Below, one piece after another: positions 18,545 to 26,966 of a DNA stretch of 64,000 nt. Under the pieces are notes generated by a model. The model was not told where the DNA came from, did no database searches, and saw nothing but the letters and a program-made list of their open reading frames with translations. The first letter of the stretch is position 1. Each line of letters starts with the position of its first letter. The stretch is taken from assembly GCA_021740625.1 (NCBI GenBank), contig JAIOZK010000004.1, positions 1-64,000 on the forward strand, in the 5' to 3' direction. This DNA comes from Bacteroidales bacterium (GTDB taxonomy: Bacteria > Bacteroidota > Bacteroidia > Bacteroidales > JAIOZK01). The position numbers and the translations under genes were made by a program.

Positions 18545-18703
18545 GAAGAGGTTGTCTTAAAAGTCATTTTAACCGCAATGGACACGAGGTTTAAGCAAAG
18601 TTCGCCAAGCGCAAAATAAACAAAATGAGCAACATAGCGTCCTTAGCGTAAGTCTTTGCGGTCATAGCGGTTAAGTTTTTGTTGCTTTTGAGACAGCCTC
18701 TTC
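18545..18703. repeat. MITE-like element A, 159 bp, with GAAGAGGYTGTCTYAAAAG ends
   Basis: Left end GAAGAGGTTGTCTTAAAAG and right end CTTTTGAGACAGCCTCTTC are an imperfect 19-bp inverted repeat. The interior is non-coding, with AACCGCAA and GCAAAGTTCGC strings. Element B at 45445-45602 has nearly the same ends and length. No target-site duplication was seen. It lies directly upstream of the helicase gene and may carry or displace its promoter. Confidence 0.6.
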
Positions 18704-18731
18704 AATTAAATTATTTCAGCTTAAATACAAA

Positions 18732-19181
18732 TTACTTAATCGCTTTCACCCGCACGGCGGCCGGGCCCTTGGGTCCGTTTTCCACCTCGAAGCTCATCAG
18801 CATTCCTTCCTTGATGTCGCCGTCTACATTGTTGATGTGCACGAATACATCCTGCTTTGATTCGGCTTCCCTGATAAATCCAAATCCTTTGGCATCATTG
18901 AAAAAGGTAACGGTACCTTTTTTGACCGGATCGAGATCCTCGGCGGTATTTCGGTTGGCTGCCCCGATGGTTATATCCTCGGCTTTGACCTCATCTTTTT
19001 CTTCCGGATCGGGGGGTGTATCGGTGATATTGCCGTATTCATCTACGTAGGCGATCATATCGTCCATACCCTTCTTATCTTCCTCTTTTCGTGCCTGGCG
19101 TTTTTTTTCTTTCTCTTTTCTCTTTTTCTCTTTTTGCTTTCTTACTTCCTTCTTGTTAAAGGTTTCTTGTGATCTTCCCAT
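18732..19181 (-). CDS. Cold-shock-domain protein with charged N-terminal extension
   Basis: 149 residues. The first about 80 residues are highly charged (KKEVRKQKEKKRKEKEKKRQ, then an acidic linker), and the last about 65 form a cold-shock domain with RNP1 KGFGFI and RNP2 VFVHI. It binds single-stranded nucleic acid; the extension is likely disordered and may bind RNA or ribosomes. It is flanked by a sigma-factor gene upstream and a DEAD helicase downstream on the same strand. Its own promoter is at 19219-19226. Confidence 0.88.
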   Translation of the reverse strand: MGRSQETFNKKEVRKQKEKKRKEKEKKRQARKEEDKKGMDDMIAYVDEYGNITDTPPDPEEKDEVKAEDITIGAANRNTAEDLDPVKKGTVTFFNDAKGFGFIREAESKQDVFVHINNVDGDIKEGMLMSFEVENGPKGPAAVRVKAIK

Positions 19182-19218
19182 ATATGTTTAATAAAAAAAT
19201 TTGTTATAAAATTCTTTA

Positions 19219-19226
19219 CAAAGATA
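19219..19226 (-). promoter_or_regulatory. -7 box TATCTTTG for the 149-residue cold-shock protein
   Basis: CAAAGATA on the + strand, which is TATCTTTG on the minus strand, 38 bp before the start at 19181 and overlapping the gap after the sigma-factor stop codon at 19231. Confidence 0.6.
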
Positions 19227-19230
19227 CGAA

Positions 19231-20103
19231 CTAACTATTAAGTTCCAAAAATGTATATTTCCCCTCCAGCAGTTTCTTGAGCTTTTGAAGTCCGTTGAAT
19301 TTTATTTGTCGTATTCTTTCGGTTGACATATCGAATTTGGAAGCAATGTCATGCAGTGTATAAACGGGTCTTCCTCTGAGGCCAAAAGTCATGATCAGTA
19401 CTTCGGCTTCCTTGTTGTTTAACTTGGTGAGTGCCCTGTCGATATTCGTTGCAACCGACTCATGCATGCTGATGTTATCAGGTGCTGGAATGCTTCCGGT
19501 TTGAACGAGATCGTATAAGCTGAACTCATTTCCGCTTTCTCCTGAAAGAGGCCTGTCGAAGGAAATCTGGGGCATACTAATGTCATTGGCCTTTTCCACT
19601 TCTTCTTTTGAAAGATCAAGGTATGCAGCTATTTCGGCCTGGGTCGGTTCCCTGTCCAGTTCCTGTTCCAGTTGCGGGACTGCCCTTTTAATCTTATTGA
19701 TGGTGGAAAGGCGGTTCAGTGGTAACCTGACGATCCTGGTTTGATCGGATATGGCCTGGGTGATGGCTTGCCGGATCCACCAAACAGCATAGGATATAAA
19801 TTTGAAGCCCCTGGTTTCGTCGAATCGCTTTGCAGCTTTAACCAGTCCCATATTGCCCTCGTTAATCAGATCGGGAAAACTCAGGCCTTTGTTTTGATAT
19901 TGCTTGGCAACAGAAATTACAAAACGCAAATTGGCAACTACCAGTTTTTCCAGGGCCTGCTCATCGCCTTCCCTGATCCGGATGGACAAGGCCACCTCCT
20001 CTTCCGGTGTGATCATGGGATATTTGTTGATATCCTGAAAGTACCGGTTGATAGAGGCTTCATCGCGATGCGTGATCTGCTTTGTTATTTTTAACTGCCT
20101 CAT
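19231..20103 (-). CDS. Divergent RpoD-like (sigma-70 group 1/2) sigma factor
   Basis: 290 residues with region 1.2 (DEASINRYFQDINKYPMITPEEEVAL), region 2 (LVVANLRFVISVAKQYQNKGLSFPDLINEGNMGLVKAAKRFDETRGFKFISYAVWWIRQAI), region 3 and region 4 (LHDIASKFDMSTERIRQIK). Bacteroidota primary sigma factors have about this length and begin MRQLKIT as here, but their region 4 normally reads close to LEEIGDKFGLTRERVRQIKEKA with a SKILK...LG end. Here it is STERIRQIKFNGLQKLKK and ends TFLELNS. I therefore think it is a paralogue (group 2-like) and not the housekeeping factor, though this is inference. It sits inside a cold-shock gene block. Confidence 0.85.
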   Translation of the reverse strand: MRQLKITKQITHRDEASINRYFQDINKYPMITPEEEVALSIRIREGDEQALEKLVVANLRFVISVAKQYQNKGLSFPDLINEGNMGLVKAAKRFDETRGFKFISYAVWWIRQAITQAISDQTRIVRLPLNRLSTINKIKRAVPQLEQELDREPTQAEIAAYLDLSKEEVEKANDISMPQISFDRPLSGESGNEFSLYDLVQTGSIPAPDNISMHESVATNIDRALTKLNNKEAEVLIMTFGLRGRPVYTLHDIASKFDMSTERIRQIKFNGLQKLKKLLEGKYTFLELNS

Positions 20104-20122
20104 GCAATCATACCTGATTAAA

Positions 20123-20159
20123 CAAAAATATCCACTCCAATGTCTTCATTGGAATGGAT
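20123..20159 (-). terminator. Terminator hairpin of the csp operon overlapping the sigma-factor promoter
   Basis: Read on the minus strand, a 13-bp stem (20159-20147 with 20142-20130, one G-T pair, 4-nt loop AAGA) is followed by ATTTTTG-TTT, a typical intrinsic terminator downstream of the 65-residue cold-shock gene. The same T-rich stretch forms TATTTTTG (20130-20123), a perfect -7 box 19 bp before the sigma-factor start at 20103. Terminator tail and promoter therefore share bases. Confidence 0.7.
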
Positions 20160-20178
20160 ATCATATATTTTACGGAAT

Positions 20179-20376
20179 TTAGCTGTTCGTTTTTACGTTA
20201 ACAGCAAATATTCCCTTGTCACCTTGTTTTGTTTCAAAAACAACTTCTTCTTCTTCTTGCGGTCTGTTATAGGAATCGACCAGGCCTGTGCGGTGAACAA
20301 AAATATCTTCCCCGTTTTCTGCCTCAATGAAACCAAAACCTTTGATTTCATTATACCATTTTATTTTACCTTTCAT
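20179..20376 (-). CDS. Cold-shock protein, CspA family
   Basis: A 65-residue single cold-shock domain: MKGKIKWYNEIKGFGFIEAENGEDIFVHRTGL, with RNP1 (KGFGFI) and RNP2 (IFVHR). It is an RNA chaperone of standard length. It starts 4 bp after the stop of the RRM gene, so both are made from one mRNA. A strong hairpin terminator follows. Confidence 0.93.
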   Translation of the reverse strand: MKGKIKWYNEIKGFGFIEAENGEDIFVHRTGLVDSYNRPQEEEEVVFETKQGDKGIFAVNVKTNS

Positions 20377-20380
20377 CGTT

Positions 20381-20641
20381 TTATCTGTTATAGGTTTCTT
20401 TTTTGGGTTTAGCTTCGTTTACGACAATTTCTCTGTCTTCCAGCATTTTGCCGTTGAGGTCTTTGATTGCCTGGCTGGCTTCTTCCTGATCTTCCATGAT
20501 CACAAAACCAAAGCCTTTGCTTCTCCCACTGTACTTATCGGTGATGATTTTTGCGGATTCAACTGTTCCGTACTCTTCGAAAATACCTTCCAGGTCATTT
20601 TCGTTAACCTTGTAATCAAGGTTTCCTACATAAATGTTCAT
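20381..20641 (-). CDS. RRM-domain RNA-binding protein
   Basis: An 86-residue single RNA-recognition motif: RNP2 IYVGNL (3-8) and RNP1 KGFGFVIM (about 42-49), the type found in cyanobacteria and Bacteroidota as small cold-inducible RNA-binding proteins. First gene of a two-gene operon with cspA. The promoter lies about 110 bp upstream, leaving an untranslated leader of about 100 nt, which would suit post-transcriptional control as known for cold-shock mRNAs (inference). Confidence 0.93.
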   Translation of the reverse strand: MNIYVGNLDYKVNENDLEGIFEEYGTVESAKIITDKYSGRSKGFGFVIMEDQEEASQAIKDLNGKMLEDREIVVNEAKPKKETYNR

Positions 20642-20750
20642 TTCTCTAATGTTTAAGTTGATGTTGATTTAAAAAAAAGTGCAGTGAAAAACTAATTGCT
20701 TGAAAGGAAATTAGCAAATAAAAGCGCAGATTCTCAAATCAGAATTTTGG

Positions 20751-20784
20751 CAAAGATACACTAATTTTTGCAGTGAATTACAAA
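20751..20784 (-). promoter_or_regulatory. Promoter of the RRM-csp operon
   Basis: Minus-strand -7 box TATCTTTG (20758-20751) with a TTTG -33 element (20784-20781), spacing 22 bp. This is the best-formed promoter in the block and predicts a leader of about 100 nt. Confidence 0.6.
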
Positions 20785-21006
20785 GACTTAGAAATAAGTT
20801 TATTTTAGAGAAGGTATTTCTGTTGATAGAATTTATAAAAGAAGGAAGACAGAAGACCGGAGTAAGGGGCTATACTATTATCGGCCTTGTTTGGAATTTC
20901 GAATATCGAACGCCCAATGTCCAATGTCGAAGTTGGGGGTTGCATCCGGTTCTACATTCATTTAAATAAACAATATCCAACGCTCAATATCCAATAACCA
21001 ACGTGC

Positions 21007-21078
21007 GCCCCATCTAATAGATAACTTGCCTGACAGAAGTCAGGTTGATTATTGTGTGTTGATTATTGGATATTGAGG
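21007..21078 (-). repeat. Dispersed repeat with CCTGAC-N4-GTCAGG hairpin, copy 1
   Basis: Read on the minus strand it gives CAATAATCAACCTGACTT, then CTGTCAGGCAAGTTATC and GATGGGGCGC, flanked by CAATATCCAATAATCAAC. Copy 2 at 48676-48745 is nearly the same in the opposite orientation; a degenerate copy is at 55141-55240. Confidence 0.65.
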
Positions 21079-21305
21079 CATTCTATTCAACAATCAAATC
21101 GGGTTTGAACCAAAAAAGGGGAAAATGCCTGATAATATTCAGAATAACATCTGCCTGCCAACCAACCCAACTACCACTTCCTCCTGCCAGGTGAATACTG
21201 CCTCCTGTCACTGCCACTACTAATGCATGATCCTCACTGCAAGTGAGAGCCCTCTCTAAAACTAAAACTTCGGTCCAGCGAGAGCCTCGCGGGGGTTTCA
21301 AAGCA

Positions 21306-23735
21306 CTATTCGTATTTGATCGCATCCACCGGGTTGCTGAGCGCCGCCCTTACCGAGTGGAAGCTGATGGTGATCACACCGATGAGCAGGGAGAAAAATC
21401 CCGCCAGGACAATGGATTGCCAGGAAACGCTGGTATGATAGATGAAAGATTTGTCCATCCATTCTGTCAACTGCCACCAGGCGATGGGAACGGCAATGAC
21501 AAAGGCAATGCCGATCAGGACCAGGAATTCCCGGTACAGAAGCATCAGGATGTCGGGCACGCTGGCGCCCACCACCTTGCGAATGCCGATCTCTTTTGTT
21601 TTCCTTTCCGCCACAAAGGAAGACAGTCCGAGCAATCCCAGCAAAGCGATGAAAATGGTCAGCAGGGTGGCAATGGTAAAAATGGTCATCAGCTTTTTCT
21701 CGGATTCGTACATCTCGTCCCAGGTGTTTTCGAGTATGCGATAATCGAAAGGCTGGGAGGAACCGAATTCACGCCATTTATCACCCATGAAAGCAAGACT
21801 TTCCTGCATCTTGTTCCCGTTCACCCGCACGCTGAGATATCTTTTCGGAAAATTATCATGCAGTATCATCATCAGGGGTTCCACTTCGTTGTGCAGCGAC
21901 CGGTAATGATAATCCTTCATCACCCCGATCACTTTCATCATTCTTCCGGTATTGCCTTCCAGGTCGAAGCCCCAGTTGATCTTTTTCCCCAGGGCCTCAT
22001 CCCCCCATCCAAAAGTCCGGGCAGCGGCCTGGTTTACGACCACTGCTTCTTCCACGTCGGTGCCCATGTCTTTTCGGAAGAAACGTCCCGTATCCATTTC
22101 GATCCCGTAGGTCTCAACGAAATCATAATCGGGTAAGCAGATGTGCATGGTTTTTTCGACCATGGCTGTATCCACCTCGGCCCGGATCACCTGCACCCAG
22201 TTGGTTTCCCCGGGAACACCTATGGAAAGACTGGCATTGATGATGTTGGGATTTTGAAGCAGTTCCTCTTTATACATTTCTGATTTTTTGAAAAAGGAAG
22301 TATCCTGTAGATTCATCACAATGACGTTCTCCCTTTCAAATCCTACATCCTTGTTCATGAGGAAGCGGATCTGATCGGCTACCACCAGGGTGGCGATGAT
22401 CATAGAAATGGCGATCCAGAACTGGAATACCACCAGGAATTTTCGCAAGCTGCCTTCTTTCTTCTTGCCTCCTGTGAGGCTTCCTTTGATAACGGTAACA
22501 GGCTTGAAGGAAGAGAGGTAAAAAGCAGGGTAGCTACCCGACACAAGTCCCACGAGCAGGGTAATGCCCAGGATCACCGGGAGCAACACAGGATCGCCGA
22601 ACAGGTCGAAGCTCAGCGATTTCCCCGAAAGGGTAATGAAATCGGGTAATAACATATAGACCAGCAAAATGGCTACCAGCAGTGCCAGGATGCTGATAAA
22701 CACCGATTCTCCGATGAACTGCCAGATCAGTTGCTTGCGGTATGCACCGGCGACTTTGCGGATCCCGACCTCTCTGGCACGTTTCGCAGAGCGAGCAGTG
22801 GCCATGTTCATGTAATTGATCGCTGCCAGGATCAGCACCAGCAGGGCCACGGTGGAGAAAATATATACATAGGTCATGTTTCCCTTTGGCCGGTCATAAT
22901 CCAGGCCTTTCACGAAATGGGTTTCCTTCAGTGGCGTCGACAAAAGATTGAAACTGGCATTGATCTGATCCCCGATGGGCTTCATGTATTTTTCATAAAA
23001 GCCGTCGAATTTATCATGAATGGATTGTATGTTGCTGTTTTCATGCAGCAGTATATAGGAATAAACACCTATGTTCCAGAAACGGCCAGGTTCCATGCTG
23101 TTGAAACGGTCTTCCCCGACAATGTTTGCGATGGTGCTTGCCGAGAGCAATCCATCGTAGTGCAGGTGAGAATTTAACGGAAGATCCTCGTAAACCCCGG
23201 TAACTTTGTATTGTCGGCCATCTTCCGATTCCACAATCTGTCCGAGTGGGTTTTCTTCTCCGAAATATTTTTCGGAAACGGATTCAGACAGAACCATAGA
23301 ATTCGGTTCGGTCAGGCATTTATCAGGATCTCCCAGGATCACATTGTGTGAGAATATCTGGAAGACGGTTGAATCGGTATAATAAAAATCATCTTCAAAA
23401 TACTCCTTTTCACCGATCCTGAAAGTGGTGCGCCCCAGATCGTTGAATCTCACAAAACTTTCCACTTCGGGATATTCGATCTTCAGGGCCGGGGCCATGG
23501 GGATGGGAACGATGGCAAAACGATCGGGATTGCCGGAGATGTAAAAATCGGCCTCGATGCGGTAGATTCTGTCGGCCTTTTCATGGTAAGCATCATAGCT
23601 GATCTCATCTTTCACAAACAGGAAAAGAAAAATGAAAACGGCCAGGCCGACGGAAAGACCCAGCAAATTCAGCAAGGAGTAGAACTTGCTTCGGGTAAAG
23701 TTCCTGAAGGCACTTTTGAGGAAATTTTTAAACAT
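21306..23735 (-). CDS. MacB/FtsX-type ABC transporter permease (tandem-duplicated)
   Basis: 809 residues. TM1 lies at about 20-41, followed by a periplasmic domain, TMs near 290, 340, 385 and 430, a second periplasmic domain, and TMs near 680, 730 and 775. The coupling motifs are RAREVGIRKVAGAYR (middle) and RTKEIGIRKVVGAS (C-terminal); the end is ALSNPVDAIKYE. It lies 25 bp downstream of an ABC ATPase gene and two further permeases, so it is the last gene of a permease-permease-ATPase-permease operon. Substrate unknown. Confidence 0.9.
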   Translation of the reverse strand: MFKNFLKSAFRNFTRSKFYSLLNLLGLSVGLAVFIFLFLFVKDEISYDAYHEKADRIYRIEADFYISGNPDRFAIVPIPMAPALKIEYPEVESFVRFNDLGRTTFRIGEKEYFEDDFYYTDSTVFQIFSHNVILGDPDKCLTEPNSMVLSESVSEKYFGEENPLGQIVESEDGRQYKVTGVYEDLPLNSHLHYDGLLSASTIANIVGEDRFNSMEPGRFWNIGVYSYILLHENSNIQSIHDKFDGFYEKYMKPIGDQINASFNLLSTPLKETHFVKGLDYDRPKGNMTYVYIFSTVALLVLILAAINYMNMATARSAKRAREVGIRKVAGAYRKQLIWQFIGESVFISILALLVAILLVYMLLPDFITLSGKSLSFDLFGDPVLLPVILGITLLVGLVSGSYPAFYLSSFKPVTVIKGSLTGGKKKEGSLRKFLVVFQFWIAISMIIATLVVADQIRFLMNKDVGFERENVIVMNLQDTSFFKKSEMYKEELLQNPNIINASLSIGVPGETNWVQVIRAEVDTAMVEKTMHICLPDYDFVETYGIEMDTGRFFRKDMGTDVEEAVVVNQAAARTFGWGDEALGKKINWGFDLEGNTGRMMKVIGVMKDYHYRSLHNEVEPLMMILHDNFPKRYLSVRVNGNKMQESLAFMGDKWREFGSSQPFDYRILENTWDEMYESEKKLMTIFTIATLLTIFIALLGLLGLSSFVAERKTKEIGIRKVVGASVPDILMLLYREFLVLIGIAFVIAVPIAWWQLTEWMDKSFIYHTSVSWQSIVLAGFFSLLIGVITISFHSVRAALSNPVDAIKYE

Positions 23736-23760
23736 GTTTTTGTGGTTTTGAGATCAAGTA

Positions 23761-24447
23761 CTAGAGAATGTTCTCGCGAATATTTTCGGTAACGATCTCC
23801 CCGTCGAACAAGCGTACAACTCTTTTGGCATATTCGGCATCGCGCTGCGAGTGGGTTACCATGATAATGGTTGTTCCGTTCTCGTTGAGTTCGGAAAGCA
23901 GGTTCATCACCTCTTCGCCATGTGCTGAGTCTAGGTTACCGGTGGGTTCATCGGCAAGGATCAGGTGTGGTTTGGCGATCACGGCCCTTGCAACGGCAAC
24001 CCTTTGCTGCTGCCCTCCGGACAACTGCAGTGGAAAATGTTTTTTCCGGTGTGCGATCTTCATGGTTTCCAGCACCTCTTCCACGCGTTTTTTCCTGTCG
24101 GAAGAAGACCAGCCGAGGTAAATCAACGGAAGCTCAACATTTTCAAATACATTCAGTTCATCAATGAGGTTGAAGTTCTGGAAAACAAAGCCAATATTGT
24201 GCTTGCGCAACTTCGCCCTTTGTTTCTCCGAATAATCAGAAACTTCTTTTTCCAGGAAATAATAATCTCCTTTGCTTGGGTTGTCAAGCAACCCCAGGAT
24301 ATTTAACAGCGTTGATTTGCCACATCCCGAAGGACCCATCACAGCTACATATTCGCCTTTTTTTACTTCCAGTGAAACTTCATTCAGAGCCGTAGTTTCG
24401 ACCTCATCGGTACGGAATACTTTGGTTAAATTTTCTGTTTTGATCAC
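23761..24447 (-). CDS. ABC transporter ATP-binding protein (MacB/LolD type)
   Basis: A 228-residue ATPase subunit: Walker [11 protein letters not shown]-loop [11 protein letters not shown], signature [14 protein letters not shown], Walker [14 protein letters not shown]-loop VTHSQRD. It energises FtsX/MacB-type permeases by mechanotransmission. Its sequence is closely similar along its whole length to the ATPase at 32815-33504, so the two are recent paralogues. It is surrounded by three permeases in one operon. Confidence 0.95.
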   Translation of the reverse strand: MIKTENLTKVFRTDEVETTALNEVSLEVKKGEYVAVMGPSGCGKSTLLNILGLLDNPSKGDYYFLEKEVSDYSEKQRAKLRKHNIGFVFQNFNLIDELNVFENVELPLIYLGWSSSDRKKRVEEVLETMKIAHRKKHFPLQLSGGQQQRVAVARAVIAKPHLILADEPTGNLDSAHGEEVMNLLSELNENGTTIIMVTHSQRDAEYAKRVVRLFDGEIVTENIRENIL

Positions 24448-24505
24448 GACATTTTTGATTTTAGGTTAATATTTATGACGAAATTATGTTTTATTAGTTA
24501 CAAAC

Positions 24506-26953
24506 TTATTCATACTTTAATGCATTGGCGGGATTCATTACCGCCGCTTTTATTGCCTGCATACCAACGGTGACAAAGGCAATGAAGAAGGATACGATCG
24601 CAGTAAGGATAAATATGCCCAGTCCGATCGAAATCCTGAAAGCATAACCATCCAGCCAGTTGTTCAGAAAATAATAAGCCGGTACCCACGCCAGTATATT
24701 TGCAATGATAATCAATAACATGAACTCCCGCGACAGGGAATATACGATTGAACCAAATGAGGCTCCCAATACCTTCCTGATGCCGATCTCCTTCGTCCTC
24801 AGTTCGGTAATGTATGCGGCAAGCCCGAAAAGACCCAAACAAGCGATCACAATGGCCAGGATGGTAAAATAAGTGATCACTGATTTCAGGTTCAATTCCG
24901 ATTTGTATAAATTATCATAATAATTGTCGAGGAAGAAATATTCGAAAGGCAGGTTGGGAAAAGCCGCCATCCATGCATCTTCTGTTTTTGAGAGAATATC
25001 TGCAGTACTGCCTGCATTTGTCCTGATCGCAAGATACCTGTAGTAAACAGGCATGATATGGATCATCAGGGGTTCGACTGCCGTATGCAGGGAAGCATAA
25101 TGAAAATCTTCTACAACCCCTATGATTTTCCCTTTTTTCGGATCCTCTAATCCGTACAGGTATTCAAAACTTGAGCCTACAGGATTTTCAAGCTCAAATT
25201 CTTTTACTGCTGCCTGGTTGAGAATGAAGGCTTCGTTTGCATCCGTGCCAAATTCCTTTGAAAAACCACGGCCTTCCGAAATTTCAAAACCAAAAGTATT
25301 CAGAACATCTTCATCTGCCGACATCACGCGCATACCGAAAATATCTTCACCTTCGTTGCTGCCTTCACTTTCCTGGTCTGCCAATCCAGGGATACGCACC
25401 GTCAGAAATGGTGCTCTTTCACCCGGAATCATCGAAGCGGATGAAATGCTTTCAATTTGTGGGGAATTCAAAAGCTGTTTCTTTAAAACTTCCAGTTTTT
25501 GTTTATCCCATACACCTGCTGTTTTTACCAGTAAAACATTTTCTTTCTGAAAGCCCAGCTTTTTATTTTGAATGAAAACCAATTGCCGGTAAACTGTGAT
25601 GGAACCAATGATCAGGATGACTGAAATGGCAAACTGAAGGATTACGAGCCCCCGCCTGAAATACAAAGCGGACTTGTTGCTCTTGTCATTGGTAGTATTG
25701 GACTTCAGAACCTTCAGGGGTTCGAAACGTGACAGGAAAACAGCAGGATATGAACCTGAAAGGAAACCCACGATGACATACACAATTAGCAGTACCAACA
25801 AAAGGATTAAATTTGAAAATACATTCAGTTGAAGGTCTTTAACAGTGATATTGTTGAAGAATGGCAGGATCAGTTCCACAACTATCAGGGCAATCAGAAT
25901 GGCCAGGAAGCTGATCAGGTAGGACTCCGACATGAATTGCCGGAAGATGTTTCTTTTGTGTGCTCCAAGCACTTTTCTCACACCAACTTCTTTGGCCCTT
26001 CTGAAGGACTTTGCCGTGGTGAGGTTCATGTAATTGATGCAGGCAATGATTAGCACGAAAAGAGCGACAATTGTAAAAATGTAAATGTACTGTGCATCGC
26101 TGTTGGCTTCAATCTCTTTTTCGGCATGGCCGTTCAAGTGTATGTTTGTGATGGGATGGGTGATCATCTGCAATTCATAGCCTTCGGGTACTTCTGAACT
26201 GTCGCCTGCAACAACATATCCGAATACTTCCCAGGTGTTGCCGCGTACCTTATCATCAAAATGATCCCGGCTAGCTTTGTCTTTGAATTTGACATAAGAA
26301 TAATATGCAGCAGGCCCACCTTGGTCACAGGGAATTCCCCGGGCCCGGAATTCGTCCATTGATATGATGATGTCGTAGTGAAAATGCGAATTCAGGGGCA
26401 TGTCCTGTATTACGGCAGCTACCTTAAAATTGTCCTGGTTCAGGCGGATGATCTTCCCGACCGGATCTTCATCCCCAAAGTACCGCCTGGCTGTGGAGGC
26501 ACTTACTATGGCCTTCTTTGATCCGTGCAGGGCATTCTCACGATCACCATGGAGGATATCCAGTCCGAAAAATTCAATGAAATTGGTGTCGGCCACCAGG
26601 ACATTGCTTTCGTTGAAAGAAAGCGCTTCATAATTCCCAACCACATCATTGTAAAAGAAATGAAGTTTGGTGGCATCCTTGATCTCAGGGTATTTTTCTT
26701 TAATGGTCGGGATCAGGTTCCCCTGGGTTGCTGCCCAGCGGGAATCTTCCCCCTGCCCGATATACCTGGGCTCGAGGCGGTAAATATCCGCGGCATCCTC
26801 AAAGTGTTTGTCATAGCTCAGCTCATCCTGCACGAAAAGAAAAATCAGGATACTGGTGGCCAGTCCGATGGCCAGCCCCAGCAAATTGATGAGCGAAAAG
26901 AAACCATTCTTAAAAAAATACCGGGCTGTTGTTTTCAATATATTTCCAAACAT
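24506..26953 (-). CDS. MacB/FtsX-type ABC transporter permease (tandem-duplicated)
   Basis: 815 residues, the longest of the set. TM1 is at about 20-42 (LINLLGLAIGLATSILIFLF). Two copies of the coupling motif are RAKEVGVRKVLGAHK and RTKEIGIRKVLGAS. It ends AVMNPANALKYE, with Asn in place of the Asp found in the other permeases. Upstream, 13 bp separates it from another permease; downstream, 58 bp from the ATPase. Likely translationally coupled in one operon. Confidence 0.9.
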   Translation of the reverse strand: MFGNILKTTARYFFKNGFFSLINLLGLAIGLATSILIFLFVQDELSYDKHFEDAADIYRLEPRYIGQGEDSRWAATQGNLIPTIKEKYPEIKDATKLHFFYNDVVGNYEALSFNESNVLVADTNFIEFFGLDILHGDRENALHGSKKAIVSASTARRYFGDEDPVGKIIRLNQDNFKVAAVIQDMPLNSHFHYDIIISMDEFRARGIPCDQGGPAAYYSYVKFKDKASRDHFDDKVRGNTWEVFGYVVAGDSSEVPEGYELQMITHPITNIHLNGHAEKEIEANSDAQYIYIFTIVALFVLIIACINYMNLTTAKSFRRAKEVGVRKVLGAHKRNIFRQFMSESYLISFLAILIALIVVELILPFFNNITVKDLQLNVFSNLILLLVLLIVYVIVGFLSGSYPAVFLSRFEPLKVLKSNTTNDKSNKSALYFRRGLVILQFAISVILIIGSITVYRQLVFIQNKKLGFQKENVLLVKTAGVWDKQKLEVLKKQLLNSPQIESISSASMIPGERAPFLTVRIPGLADQESEGSNEGEDIFGMRVMSADEDVLNTFGFEISEGRGFSKEFGTDANEAFILNQAAVKEFELENPVGSSFEYLYGLEDPKKGKIIGVVEDFHYASLHTAVEPLMIHIMPVYYRYLAIRTNAGSTADILSKTEDAWMAAFPNLPFEYFFLDNYYDNLYKSELNLKSVITYFTILAIVIACLGLFGLAAYITELRTKEIGIRKVLGASFGSIVYSLSREFMLLIIIANILAWVPAYYFLNNWLDGYAFRISIGLGIFILTAIVSFFIAFVTVGMQAIKAAVMNPANALKYE

Positions 26954-26966
26954 GATATGTGTTTTA

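Larger units (their letters stand above)
20642..21305. other. Intergenic region with promoter and dispersed repeats
   Basis: Holds the leader and promoter of the RRM operon (20642-20790), then strings such as CAATGTCCAATGTCGA and CAATATCCAACGCTCAATATCC (20900-21000), and a copy of the CCTGAC-hairpin repeat at 21007-21078. No gene is seen in the last 230 bases. Confidence 0.6.

Noticed and set aside
21243-22136. Long plus-strand ORF of 297 codons opposite the permease.
   Set aside because: It is a shadow of the 809-residue permease on the other strand; composition is rich in His and Gln, as antisense frames are.
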